DNA from: Bacteroidales bacterium
GTDB taxonomy: Bacteria > Bacteroidota > Bacteroidia > Bacteroidales > UBA12077
NCBI GenBank assembly: GCA_016342685.1
Contig: JAEINU010000002.1
Location: 515,085 to 579,084 of the forward strand
Direction of reading: 5' to 3'
DNA length: 64,000 bases
Every line of letters starts with the position of its first letter. The first letter of the stretch is position 1. Position numbers and translations under genes: made by a program. This document shows positions 1 to 7,822 of this stretch, piece after piece. The notes beneath the pieces were generated by a model. The model worked only from the letters and a program-made list of their open reading frames with translations. It was not told the origin of the DNA and did not search any database.

Positions 1-1280
1 CACTAAGCATTAATGAAATAAGTCTGGCAACCAATAATGCTTTAACAATTACAGCTTTCCTAACTTTATTAATTGGAAGTTTTACAAAGGCCGGTGCTTT
101 TCCTTTTCATACTTGGGTTCCCGATTATGCTAAAAGTGCCCCCGCATCTTCAACAGCATATATGCCAGCTTCACTGGATAAATTACTGGGAATCTATTTC
201 CTTGCAAGAATCTGCAATAATATGTTTGTATTAAATCAATGGTTAACATTTACTTTATTAACTATTGGTGTAATAACCATTATTACAGCTGTAATGATGG
301 CGCTAGTGCAGCACAATTACAAAAAACTACTTGGATTCCATGCTGTTTCCCAGGTTGGATATATGATTGTCGGCTTTGGGCTTGGAACTGTAATTGGTAT
401 CGCTGCCGGGTTATTCCATATGCTTAATAATGTATTATATAAAACAGGACTTTTCCTAGTTTCTGGAAATGTGGAAAAACAAACTGGTAAAAATGACATT
501 GATGATCTAAGTGGATTATCTAAGACCATGCCTATAACATTCATCTGTGCTTTAATATTTGCATTATCAATCTCGGGTATTCCGCCATTCAATGGATTTG
601 CATCGAAATGGATGATTTATCAGGGAATTATTGAATTTGGGCAAGGAACAGGAATTGCAAACCAATTATGGATTGTATGGTTAGGTTTGGCTGTTTTAGG
701 ATCGGCATTAACGCTAGCTAGTTTTGTTAAATTTATTTCTGGCCTATTCTTAGGAAGAAGACAAAAAGAATTTGAAAAAGTTAAAGAAGTCAACATACTC
801 GGATGGTTACCAATCAGCTTAATTGCTATTGGATGTATCGTGTTTGGAGTTTTCTCAACCAAGTTTATTGTTCCAAAATTATTTAATCCGATAGTTGGAG
901 AAATTAAATTAATCGGTATGTGGAACTCAACTACCGTTTCTATTCTGGTTCTAGCTTCGATTGTTCTTGGACTAATAATTTATATGATTGGAAATATTAA
1001 AAACTTTAGAACGGAAGATAGCTTTGTGGGTGGAGGAGAAACCATGCGTGAAGATGCACATTTTTCTACAACCGGATTTTATGAATCCATTAAGAATTTT
1101 GGATTCCTATCAACTCTATACAAAAAAGCTGAAGAACGTTGGTTCGATATATATGATATCTCCAAGAAAATCATCTTTTGGATTAGTAAAGGACTTAAAG
1201 CAGAGCATACTGGAATATTAACCAATTATGCCATTTGGGTTTTTGCAGGATTAATAATCATGTTACTTATTTTAATTTAA
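1..1280 (+). CDS. NuoL/MrpA-like proton-translocating antiporter subunit (5' truncated by window edge)
   Basis: The reading frame is already open at base 3, so the start lies left of the window; about 425 residues are visible. It is a multi-pass membrane protein of the proton_antipo_M family (NuoL/NuoN/MrpA). The conserved TM7-type lysine sits in TKAGAFPFHTW, the TM8 segment has the LLGFHAVSQVGY signature, and LFHMLNNVLYKTGLF and SGIPPFNG follow. These proteins move H+ or Na+ across the cytoplasmic membrane. The next gene starts 6 bases after its stop and carries the MbhD/MbhE part that is fused to MrpA in true Mrp antiporters. This suggests an Mbh-type split rather than a fused MrpA. Confidence 0.88.
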   Translation, partial: LSINEISLATNNALTITAFLTLLIGSFTKAGAFPFHTWVPDYAKSAPASSTAYMPASLDKLLGIYFLARICNNMFVLNQWLTFTLLTIGVITIITAVMMALVQHNYKKLLGFHAVSQVGYMIVGFGLGTVIGIAAGLFHMLNNVLYKTGLFLVSGNVEKQTGKNDIDDLSGLSKTMPITFICALIFALSISGIPPFNGFASKWMIYQGIIEFGQGTGIANQLWIVWLGLAVLGSALTLASFVKFISGLFLGRRQKEFEKVKEVNILGWLPISLIAIGCIVFGVFSTKFIVPKLFNPIVGEIKLIGMWNSTTVSILVLASIVLGLIIYMIGNIKNFRTEDSFVGGGETMREDAHFSTTGFYESIKNFGFLSTLYKKAEERWFDIYDISKKIIFWISKGLKAEHTGILTNYAIWVFAGLIIMLLILI

Positions 1281-1286
1281 AATAGC

Positions 1287-1814
1287 ATGGAATTAACACT
1301 TTCAATATTATTAGGATTTATGATTATCGGAGCCATATTCGCTCTTCATGCTAAAGATTTGCTTTCGGCTGTTATTGCTGCAGGAATTGTGGGCTATAGT
1401 CTTGTAATATGCTTTTTGTTATTAAAAGCTCCTGATTTAGCTATAGTTCAAATTGTGGTAGAAACAATTACTCTGATAATAATGGTAGCAGTTGTTCTAG
1501 ATAGTACCCGTCAAGAATTAAGTGTTAAAATTGATCGACAACAAATTATCAATATTTCACTTGCAGTTATTTTTATGCTTGTTCTGGTATTTTTCTTTAT
1601 CCAAGCAATAAATACACTTAATCCATTCGGAGAACATTCTTTAAGAATGGCAAGTGCTTATGTTGGAGAAACTGCAAGTAAAACAGGAAGTGCCAACCTA
1701 GTTACAGGAGTATTATTTGATTTTCGTGGATATGATACTTTAGGCGAAGCTACTATTCTATTTACAGCGGCAATTGGTGTATTAACTATTTTAAGAATTA
1801 AAGGAAAGAAATAA
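1287..1814 (+). CDS. MbhD-MbhE fusion-like membrane subunit (DUF4040)
   Basis: A 175-residue membrane protein. Residues 1-75 resemble MbhD (DUF4040, the C-terminal extension of MrpA), with [15 protein letters not shown] and the acidic [12 protein letters not shown] segment. Residues 90-175 resemble MbhE, ending in a [15 protein letters not shown] motif. In Pyrococcus Mbh these are two genes; in Mrp antiporters they form the MrpA tail; here they form one free-standing gene. It is likely part of the Na+/H+ translocating arm. It sits 6 bases after the preceding gene and 4 bases before the mnhB-like gene, in one operon. Confidence 0.8.
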   Translation: MELTLSILLGFMIIGAIFALHAKDLLSAVIAAGIVGYSLVICFLLLKAPDLAIVQIVVETITLIIMVAVVLDSTRQELSVKIDRQQIINISLAVIFMLVLVFFFIQAINTLNPFGEHSLRMASAYVGETASKTGSANLVTGVLFDFRGYDTLGEATILFTAAIGVLTILRIKGKK

Positions 1815-1818
1815 AACT

Positions 1819-2256
1819 ATGCAAGGAATGTCTCTCATAGTAAAAAAAGTAGCTCAGCTAATAACAGGCTTTGTATTTCTTTATGGAATATACATCATTG
1901 TTCATGGACATCTTACACCTGGCGGTGGTTTTGCCGGCGGTGCAATTTTAGCAGGCGCATACATTCTACAAATCCTTGCGTTTGGGCGAGATCCTTTACA
2001 TCTAAAAAAGAAAGAAACCGGATCATCAGTATCAGAAAGTGTGGCTATATTTTTAGTATTAATGATGGCCGTTGCCGGATTTTTTATAGGAGCTAAAGTT
2101 TTTTTTAATAATTATTTACCAACTGGTAAAATTGGAGAACTCGTAAGTGCGGGTGCTATACCTTTATACAATGTTTTAATCGGTATTGAAGTCGCTGCAG
2201 CACTTTTAACCATATTTCTAGCATTAATAATTTATAAAGAAGAGATAGAAGAATGA
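1819..2256 (+). CDS. MnhB/MrpB-like subunit
   Basis: A 145-residue protein with the MnhB domain. Four hydrophobic segments are visible and the family signature HGHLTPGGGFAGGAILAGA lies near residues 30-48. In Mrp antiporters and Mbh hydrogenases (MbhF) this small subunit is part of the Na+/H+ antiporter module. The stop overlaps the start of the next gene by 4 bases (ATGA), which indicates translational coupling. Nothing in it marks it as antiporter rather than hydrogenase-linked; the later genes of the operon give that information. Confidence 0.85.
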   Translation: MQGMSLIVKKVAQLITGFVFLYGIYIIVHGHLTPGGGFAGGAILAGAYILQILAFGRDPLHLKKKETGSSVSESVAIFLVLMMAVAGFFIGAKVFFNNYLPTGKIGELVSAGAIPLYNVLIGIEVAAALLTIFLALIIYKEEIEE

Positions 2257-2591
2257 TAGTCTATATTTTATGTTTCATATTATTCCTTGTGGGTTTATAT
2301 GGTTTAATTACCAGAAGAAACCTGATTAAGATAGTGATTTCATTATCAATCATGGAATTTAGCATTTTCATTTTGCTCGTATTAATAGGCTATATCGATG
2401 GTGGAATTGCTCCCATTGTTTCTGAAAAAATAGTAAATCCAACTTATGTTGATCCATTACCACAAGCAATGGTTTTAACGGCAATTGTGATTGGTTTAGC
2501 AACTACAGCAATGCTTATGGCAATTGCTATTAGATTGTATCGCAAATACGGAACTTTTGATATTAGAGAAATAAAAAATTTAAAAGGATAA
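2253..2591 (+). CDS. MnhC/NuoK-like subunit
   Basis: A 112-residue protein with three predicted membrane helices, homologous to MrpC, MbhG and NuoK. The helix-2 glutamate expected for NuoK-type proton paths is in SIMEFSIFILLVLIGY, and the PLPQAMVLTAIVIGLATTAM segment is typical for MnhC. It overlaps the preceding gene by 4 bases and ends 3 bases before the mnhD-like gene. It belongs to the ion-translocating arm of the complex. Confidence 0.87.
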   Translation: MIVYILCFILFLVGLYGLITRRNLIKIVISLSIMEFSIFILLVLIGYIDGGIAPIVSEKIVNPTYVDPLPQAMVLTAIVIGLATTAMLMAIAIRLYRKYGTFDIREIKNLKG

Positions 2592-2594
2592 AAA

Positions 2595-4118
2595 ATGAAT
2601 TCATTGATTCCTTTATTTATAATAATACCGCTAGCTATAGCTTTTATCATTCCAGTTATTGGGAAGCTAACAAACTATTTTGCTAAAACCATTACTCCTA
2701 TAATGTTGCTAATACTTTGTTTTTTTAGCGTCACATTATTATTCAACAATAACCAGGAAAGCTATATTGTGGGTGGATGGCAACCCGTCGACAATATTCC
2801 AATCGGGATTTATCTGGTGCTTGATGGCTTTAGCAAATTAATTTTATGCATTATCAGTGTTATTGGATTTCTAGTATCAATTTATTCAATTTCCTACATT
2901 AGCAAATACACATCAGAAAATAATTTCTATGCTCTATTCTGTTTAATGATTGCCGGAATGAATGGAGTTGTTTTAAGTGGTGACATATTTAATTTATTTG
3001 TCTTCCTTGAGATTTCAGTAATAGCATCTTATGCATTAGTTGCATTTGGAGTTGGTAAAAACGAGCTGGAAGCATCATTTAAATATCAGGTTTTAGGAAA
3101 TATCGCTTCGTTCTTAATTTTATTCAGTATTGCTTTATTATACTGGCAAACGAAAACATTAAATATTGCTGATATTTCCAACATACTTAAAACTCATGAT
3201 AGTTCTGCATTTCTAACTTTTACGCAGATTTTATTAATCACCGGATTCGGACTAAAAGCAGCTATAATACCTTTCCACGCATGGTTACCCGATGCACACT
3301 CATCAGCACCATCGCCTGTATCTGCAATGCTTTCTGGTGTTCTTATAAAAGCAATTGGAGTTTATGTAATCGTTCGATTATTCTTTAACATGTTTGCTTT
3401 CACATACGAAATCGCAGTAGTTATAACTGTTTTAGGAACACTTTCAATGATTATTGGATCTTTGCTAGCAATAAATCAGTGGGATATAAAAAGGCTTCTT
3501 GCCTACTCCAGTATCAGTCAAATAGGCTACATTATTCTTGGATTTGGAATCGGGATGATGATATTGGCAAAAGGGGGAAAAGAAAGCCTGGCTGTTTTAG
3601 CAATTTCCGGGAGTTTATTCCATATGGTAAATCACTCTGTTTTTAAAGGATTATTATTTCTTGGTGCAGGCGCAATAGAATACAGAACAAACACACGTGA
3701 TATGAATCAATTAGGTGGTTTGTCCGAAAATATGCCGATTACATCAACCACATCCTTAGGCGCATCGATGTCGATTTCAGGAATACCCCCATTTAATGGA
3801 TTCTTTAGTAAGTTAATTATAATTATTGCAGCTGTTCAAGCGAAATTTTATTTATTGGCTTTCTTGGCAGTTATAGTGAGTATAATAACTCTGGCCTATT
3901 TCTTAAAATTCCAGAAAGCTGTTTTTTATGGGAAAAATAAAAACTTTAAAGATATTAAAGAAGTTCCTTTTGCAATGAGTCTTTCAATGATCGTCCTTGT
4001 AATTCTGTGTCTTGGGTTAAGTGTTTTAGCAATTCCAAGCATACGCGAAGTTGTTTTAGATCAGGCAGTAAACTCATTAATAAACGTGGATGAATATGTT
4101 AATCTTGTAAAGTATTAA
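2595..4118 (+). CDS. MnhD/MbhH-like proton-conducting antiporter subunit
   Basis: A 507-residue, roughly 14-helix protein of the NuoL/M/N-MrpD family. The conserved features are in order: NLFVFLEISVIASYAL (TM5 glutamate), KAAIIPFHAWLPDAHSSAPS (TM7 lysine), WDIKRLLAYSSISQIGY (TM8) and LFHMVNHSVFKGLLFLGAG. It is the second full antiporter-like channel of this complex, next to the truncated NuoL/MrpA-like subunit at the window start. It lies in the same + strand operon with a 3-base gap on each side. Confidence 0.92.
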   Translation: MNSLIPLFIIIPLAIAFIIPVIGKLTNYFAKTITPIMLLILCFFSVTLLFNNNQESYIVGGWQPVDNIPIGIYLVLDGFSKLILCIISVIGFLVSIYSISYISKYTSENNFYALFCLMIAGMNGVVLSGDIFNLFVFLEISVIASYALVAFGVGKNELEASFKYQVLGNIASFLILFSIALLYWQTKTLNIADISNILKTHDSSAFLTFTQILLITGFGLKAAIIPFHAWLPDAHSSAPSPVSAMLSGVLIKAIGVYVIVRLFFNMFAFTYEIAVVITVLGTLSMIIGSLLAINQWDIKRLLAYSSISQIGYIILGFGIGMMILAKGGKESLAVLAISGSLFHMVNHSVFKGLLFLGAGAIEYRTNTRDMNQLGGLSENMPITSTTSLGASMSISGIPPFNGFFSKLIIIIAAVQAKFYLLAFLAVIVSIITLAYFLKFQKAVFYGKNKNFKDIKEVPFAMSLSMIVLVILCLGLSVLAIPSIREVVLDQAVNSLINVDEYVNLVKY

Positions 4119-4120
4119 TT

Positions 4121-4606
4121 ATGAAACATATAGTATTATTCATAACCGCGCTAATATTCTGGTTGTTATTAACTTTCAATTTAACAACTGCCAATATTAT
4201 TGTTGGAATAGTAGCAGCTCTTGTAACAAGCTTCATTTTTGGAAGATACTTTACTACCAGTATTTCGAAACTACTTCAACCACAACGATATTTTTGGTTT
4301 TTTGCTTATCTAATCATATTTATTTGGGAATGTTTAAAAGCCAATATCGAAGTAGCTTATTTGGTATTACATCCTGCCATGCCAATAAAACCAGGAATTG
4401 TGAAAATCAAAACTGATTTAAAAACAGATATTGCAAAAACAACTTTAGCAAACTCGATAACCATGACACCAGGAACAATTACCGTTGATATTATTGACGA
4501 TTATATTTATGTTCACTGGATATATATAAGTACCGATAATCCTGAAGAGTACAGTCAAAAAGTATCTGGAAGATTTGAAAAATACATTAAAAAAATATTC
4601 GAATGA
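4121..4606 (+). CDS. MnhE/MbhA-like subunit
   Basis: A 161-residue member of the MnhE family. It has N-terminal membrane helices and a C-terminal cytoplasmic domain that includes ANSITMTPGTITVDIIDD, the family signature. It is a structural subunit of Mrp antiporters and of Mbh-type complexes (MbhA). In Pyrococcus mbh this gene comes first, but here mnhE-F-G follow mnhD, so the order is that of bacterial Mrp operons. It overlaps the next gene by 4 bases. Confidence 0.87.
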   Translation: MKHIVLFITALIFWLLLTFNLTTANIIVGIVAALVTSFIFGRYFTTSISKLLQPQRYFWFFAYLIIFIWECLKANIEVAYLVLHPAMPIKPGIVKIKTDLKTDIAKTTLANSITMTPGTITVDIIDDYIYVHWIYISTDNPEEYSQKVSGRFEKYIKKIFE

Positions 4607-4869
4607 TAAATTATTTGAACATATTACTTTATGTGCAAATTGCATTATGTGTTTTCTGCCTTTATAGAATAATTCGCGGACCTTCAATTGCCGATAGAAT
4701 GGTTGGAATAGATATTTTCGGAATTCTTGTAGTTGGAATATGTGCAATATTAACTATCACTACCAAAAGATCATTTATACTTGATATTGGTATAGCATGG
4801 ATTATTCTAAGTTTTATTGGGACTTTAACCTTAGCAAAATACTTAAGCGGTAAAAAACTAAACGAATAA
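4603..4869 (+). CDS. MnhF/MbhB-like subunit
   Basis: An 88-residue protein with three membrane helices. The family core GPSIADRMVGIDIFG includes the conserved Asp-Arg pair of MnhF, which is also seen in MbhB. It starts inside the end of mnhE (ATGA overlap) and ends one base before the mnhG-like gene. It is a small helper subunit of the ion-translocating module; no specific catalytic role is known for it. Confidence 0.86.
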   Translation: MINYLNILLYVQIALCVFCLYRIIRGPSIADRMVGIDIFGILVVGICAILTITTKRSFILDIGIAWIILSFIGTLTLAKYLSGKKLNE

Positions 4870-4870
4870 G

Positions 4871-5197
4871 ATGGAAATAATAGGCTTCATATTAATTAGT
4901 ATAGGAATTCTTTTTAACCTTTTCGGTTGCATCGGATTAATACGATTACCTGATGTTTACAACAGGTTACAATCGGCAACAAAATGTGTTACACTTGGTA
5001 CATGCAGTATTCTATTGGGAGTTCTATTTTTTTGTGGTTTTGCCGGAGCAGGAATAAGAGCCTTAATTGCAATTCCTCTATTATTTTTTAGTGCAACAGT
5101 AGCTGCACATGCGCTGGTTAAAGGAGCTTATATATTTGGAATTAAACTAGGTGATAAAAGTATTAAAGACGACTATAAAGATGTTGAAAAAAACTAG
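4871..5197 (+). CDS. MnhG/MbhC-like subunit
   Basis: A 108-residue MnhG-family protein with three helices and the signature GCIGLIRLPDVYNRLQSATK near residues 19-38. It completes the MnhB-C-D-E-F-G set. The gene is followed by a 298-base stretch filled with hairpin-forming repeats before the ferredoxin gene. The operon may therefore be interrupted or attenuated here, although all genes stay on the same strand and in functional order. Confidence 0.86.
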   Translation: MEIIGFILISIGILFNLFGCIGLIRLPDVYNRLQSATKCVTLGTCSILLGVLFFCGFAGAGIRALIAIPLLFFSATVAAHALVKGAYIFGIKLGDKSIKDDYKDVEKN

Positions 5198-5495
5198 TTT
5201 CAAGTCAAACTTTAAGTTTCAGGTCAACCTGACAGAGTTTTTTAAACCTTTCAGAGTCAGGTAGTAACCCTCTGACGGGTCATTCTGACTCCGTCAGGAT
5301 TTCAACTGAAAAAGCATCCTTGACTTGACACTAAAAAAGTTAAAAGTAAAATGTAAATCAGAACTTTAAAATATAAAAAGAAATAGAAAGACCTGTTTGA
5401 ATATATAAAATTAATTGCAGAAAAAAGATAATAATTAAAAACTCAAAGCTTATTGATTACAACTTGAAACTTACAACTTTGAACTTGAAACTAAG
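5198..5495. repeat. Intergenic hairpin and AT-rich repeat block
   Basis: This gap holds two tandem inverted repeats: arms ACCTGAC/GTCAGGT at 5227-5233 and 5256-5262, then CTGACGG/CCGTCAG at 5272-5278 and 5291-5297. It also holds low-complexity words such as AGTTTCAAG, AACTTGAAAC and TTTGAACTTG. Similar words recur at 40017-40097, so this looks like a dispersed non-coding repeat. No gene was found in it. A terminator role for the first pair is possible but there is no clear T-run. Confidence 0.6.
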
Positions 5496-6110
5496 ATGAG
5501 ATATCCAAAAATCAGAGAAGTGAAAGAAGCATTGGTGTCATTATTTACACCTGCTTATACAACGAAGTTCCCAAAGGAACCACATACTCCTTTCGAGAAT
5601 TTTAGGGGTAAACCTGTTGTTAATGAAAAAAACTGTGTAGGATGTGAAACTTGTGCAAATGTATGTCCATCCCTTGCAATTACTTTCGAAGATAATAAAG
5701 AAACAGGAATCCGTACAATTAAGCGTGATTATGGCAAATGTATCTTTTGCGGTCAGTGCCAAGAGCATTGCATAACTCAAAAAGGAGTAAAACTTTCTGA
5801 TAAAATATTCGATATCGCTGTTTTCGACAGATCAGTAAATGTTGAATATCAAGAACGTGAATTAATAATTTGCAAAAATTGCAGTGCAATTATTACTACA
5901 AAAGATCATTTACATTACATGCACAAAAAATTGGGACCTAAGGCATTTGCTTCAATTCAAAACCTTAATGTCTTAAACGAGAAACTAAAATTAGCATCAA
6001 AAACCGATGCCGAATCTGATATTAGAGATGGACTTAAGCGCAAGGATATGTTTAATGTACTTTGTCCAAATTGCTTACGCAAAGTATTAATAAAATATAC
6101 TTTTGAGTGA
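5496..6110 (+). CDS. HycF/MbhN-like two-cluster ferredoxin subunit
   Basis: A 204-residue protein with two [4Fe-4S] motifs: C47-x2-C50-x2-C53-x3-C57 and C82-x2-C85-x2-C88-x3-C92. The C-terminal part has two further CxxC pairs, C126/C129 and C190/C193, as in the HycF/HyfH ferredoxins of formate hydrogenlyase. In group 4 [NiFe] hydrogenases this subunit passes electrons between the catalytic unit and ferredoxin or other donors on the cytoplasmic side. The GTG start of the maturation protease lies inside its stop codon region, so the two are translationally coupled. Confidence 0.82.
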   Translation: MRYPKIREVKEALVSLFTPAYTTKFPKEPHTPFENFRGKPVVNEKNCVGCETCANVCPSLAITFEDNKETGIRTIKRDYGKCIFCGQCQEHCITQKGVKLSDKIFDIAVFDRSVNVEYQERELIICKNCSAIITTKDHLHYMHKKLGPKAFASIQNLNVLNEKLKLASKTDAESDIRDGLKRKDMFNVLCPNCLRKVLIKYTFE

Positions 6111-6550
6111 TTGAAAACTTAATTAGTTTAATACAAAACGATAAAAAAAAGCTCTTTGTTGGGATTGGGAATGTATTAAAATCTGATGACGGAATTGGTG
6201 TTTATATCAGCAATAAAATAAAAGAATCAATTTCAATTCAAAAACTAACTGTAGAAGCAAGTATTGAAAATTATATAGGCAAAATAAACTCTCTAAACCC
6301 TGATGTTCTTATTCTTGTTGATTGCGTTGCGTTTGGTAAGAAAGCAGGATATTATGAATTACTTCCTGCCGAAAAAGTCAAAGATTTTACCTTAAACACA
6401 CACAACATATCACTTAAAAGAATATCAGAACTTTTTAAAATGCCCGTTTATATTTTAGGTATCCAACCTAAAGAAATTGGTTTCGGAGAAAAAATATCCG
6501 AAGCTGTTATAAATGCTGCATATAAAATATTAGAAATTATAAACCAATAA
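6107..6550 (+). CDS. [NiFe]-hydrogenase maturation endopeptidase, HycI-like
   Basis: A 147-residue member of the hydrogenase maturation protease family. It has the GIGNVLKSDDGIGVY motif (residues about 20-34) with the acidic nickel-sensing residue, VDCVAFG with the second acidic ligand, TLNTHNISL with the histidine, and the HycI-type tail LGIQPKEIGFGEKIS. These enzymes cut the C-terminal tail of the hydrogenase large subunit after nickel insertion. The start is GTG (6107), overlapping the stop of the ferredoxin gene. Its presence is the best evidence that the upstream complex is a [NiFe] hydrogenase and not an Mrp antiporter alone. Confidence 0.85.
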   Translation: MIENLISLIQNDKKKLFVGIGNVLKSDDGIGVYISNKIKESISIQKLTVEASIENYIGKINSLNPDVLILVDCVAFGKKAGYYELLPAEKVKDFTLNTHNISLKRISELFKMPVYILGIQPKEIGFGEKISEAVINAAYKILEIINQ

Positions 6551-6561
6551 AAATCGACAAC

Positions 6562-6969
6562 ATGGCTAAAGACTATTTATGTCCGATTTGTAAAGGTCAA
6601 TTGCGAGTTAAAAACTCAATCTTACTATCGGCAAAATCAAAACACAACGAAAAGGGTTTAATTTTTCTAAACTCTGAGATCGGCGATTACTCTATTACAA
6701 CTCATCCTGATTTTGAGATTAAAGATGGTGAAGAATATACTTTTTTCTGCCCAATCTGTCATGCAACATTGAATAGGGAAAAGAATCCTCAATTAGTGAA
6801 AATAAACATGAAAGAAGGCAATGAAGATTTTGATGTATATTTCTCTAGTTTAGCTGGTGAAAAGTGCACTTATAAAATAAGTGATAAAAGTATTGAGCAA
6901 ATTGGCCCTGACGCTATACGCTACAAGCAATATTTTGATGTGCCAGAAGAAGATAAGAAGTATCTCTAA
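6562..6969 (+). CDS. CPIC-motif protein of unknown function
   Basis: A 135-residue soluble protein that I do not recognise. It has two CPIC motifs, one at residues 7-10 (DYLCPICKGQL) and one near residue 69 (FFCPICHATL). These could together bind one zinc ion or FeS cluster. No signal peptide or membrane helix is visible. It starts 11 bases after the hydrogenase protease gene and is the last gene before a repeat. By position it may be an accessory or assembly protein of the hydrogenase; that is inference only. Confidence 0.6.
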   Translation: MAKDYLCPICKGQLRVKNSILLSAKSKHNEKGLIFLNSEIGDYSITTHPDFEIKDGEEYTFFCPICHATLNREKNPQLVKINMKEGNEDFDVYFSSLAGEKCTYKISDKSIEQIGPDAIRYKQYFDVPEEDKKYL

Positions 6970-6987
6970 AAATCAAATAACAATATT

Positions 6988-7090
6988 CAAATAACAAAAA
7001 AATTCCAAATTTAAAAATCTCAAATTCGAATTGAAAAATTTATAAAAAGTTGAATTTGAGTATTATTTGGAATTTTATTTTTGTAATTTG
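6988..7090. repeat. Nested AT-rich inverted repeat
   Basis: An imperfect long palindrome. The outer arms CAAATAACAAAAAAATTCCAAAT (6988-7010 region, described by its ends) and its complement at 7064-7089 differ by a few bases. The inner arms CTCAAATTC (7019-7027) and GAATTTGAG (7052-7060) pair exactly. This resembles dispersed non-coding palindromes common between genes of Bacteroidota. It fills the whole gap between the CPIC protein gene and the nickel transporter gene. Confidence 0.6.
7055..7083 (+). promoter_or_regulatory. Candidate Bacteroidota promoter for the nickel-type transporter
   Basis: TTTG at 7055-7058 and TATTTTTG at 7076-7083 are separated by 17 bases and match the TTTG/TAnnTTTG promoter form of this phylum. 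The predicted start is about 7090, some 18 bases before the ATG at 7108. The match lies inside the AT-rich inverted repeat, so it may be fortuitous. Confidence 0.4.
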
Positions 7091-7107
7091 TAGTTTAAAC
7101 TAAATCT

Positions 7108-7821
7108 ATGCAATTAGATTCAAATGTTCTTTATATTACTGCAGCTTCAATAGGTTTTTTTCATACTCTTTTGGGGCCAGATCATTATTTGCCTTTTATT
7201 GTTATTTCGAAAGCACGTAAATGGTCTCTTTGGAAAACAAATTTAATTACATTTCTCTGCGGCATTGGTCATGTGGGAAGTTCAATTTTAATTGGTTTTA
7301 TTGGAATATTTTTAGGAATCGCAGTAAACAAACTCACTCCTATAGAAGCAACTCGAGGTTCTGTTGCAGCTTGGTTAATGATTGCTTTTGGTTTAGTATA
7401 TTTTATTTGGGGTTTGCGAAAGGCTTTTAAACAAAAGGAACACGTTCACGAGCATTTTCATGAAGATGGAACAATTCATGTACACAAACATTCTCATTTT
7501 AAAGAACACTCGCATATTCACGAACGAAAAAGTATTAAAGAATTAACTCCTTGGATTCTTTTTACAATATTCATTTTTGGCCCTTGTGAGCCATTTATTC
7601 CTATTTTACTATATCCAGCAGCTCAAAACAATATTTTAGCCATGGTTTTGGTTACAGCAATTTTTAGCATTACAACTGTTGGGACTATGATGCTGATAGT
7701 AACAGCATCTCACTTCGGATTTAAATTACTTCCCAAAATTAATCTTGAAAGATTTATGCATGCCATTGCTGGAGCAACAATATTTCTTTGCGGTATAAGT
7801 ATTCAGTTTTTGGGTTTATAA
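7108..7821 (+). CDS. Nickel/cobalt-type membrane transporter with histidine-rich loop
   Basis: A 237-residue protein with about six membrane helices. The first helix has HTLLGPDHYLPF, like the His/Asp metal motif of the NiCoT/UreH-like transporters. A long cytoplasmic or periplasmic loop (about residues 111-144) carries more than ten histidines in HxH patterns, suited to binding nickel or cobalt. A second conserved segment is FGPCEPFIPILLYPA. Next to a HycI-type protease, nickel supply for a [NiFe] hydrogenase is the likely role. Its 3' end lies one base from the end of the convergent PHP gene. Confidence 0.75.
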   Translation: MQLDSNVLYITAASIGFFHTLLGPDHYLPFIVISKARKWSLWKTNLITFLCGIGHVGSSILIGFIGIFLGIAVNKLTPIEATRGSVAAWLMIAFGLVYFIWGLRKAFKQKEHVHEHFHEDGTIHVHKHSHFKEHSHIHERKSIKELTPWILFTIFIFGPCEPFIPILLYPAAQNNILAMVLVTAIFSITTVGTMMLIVTASHFGFKLLPKINLERFMHAIAGATIFLCGISIQFLGL

Positions 7822-7822
7822 A

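Noticed and set aside
1-5197. A plain Mrp Na+/H+ antiporter operon
   Set aside because: The DUF4040/MbhE part is separate from the NuoL-like gene, and HycF-like and HycI-like genes follow, which point to a hydrogenase complex. A stand-alone antiporter cannot be fully excluded without the upstream DNA.
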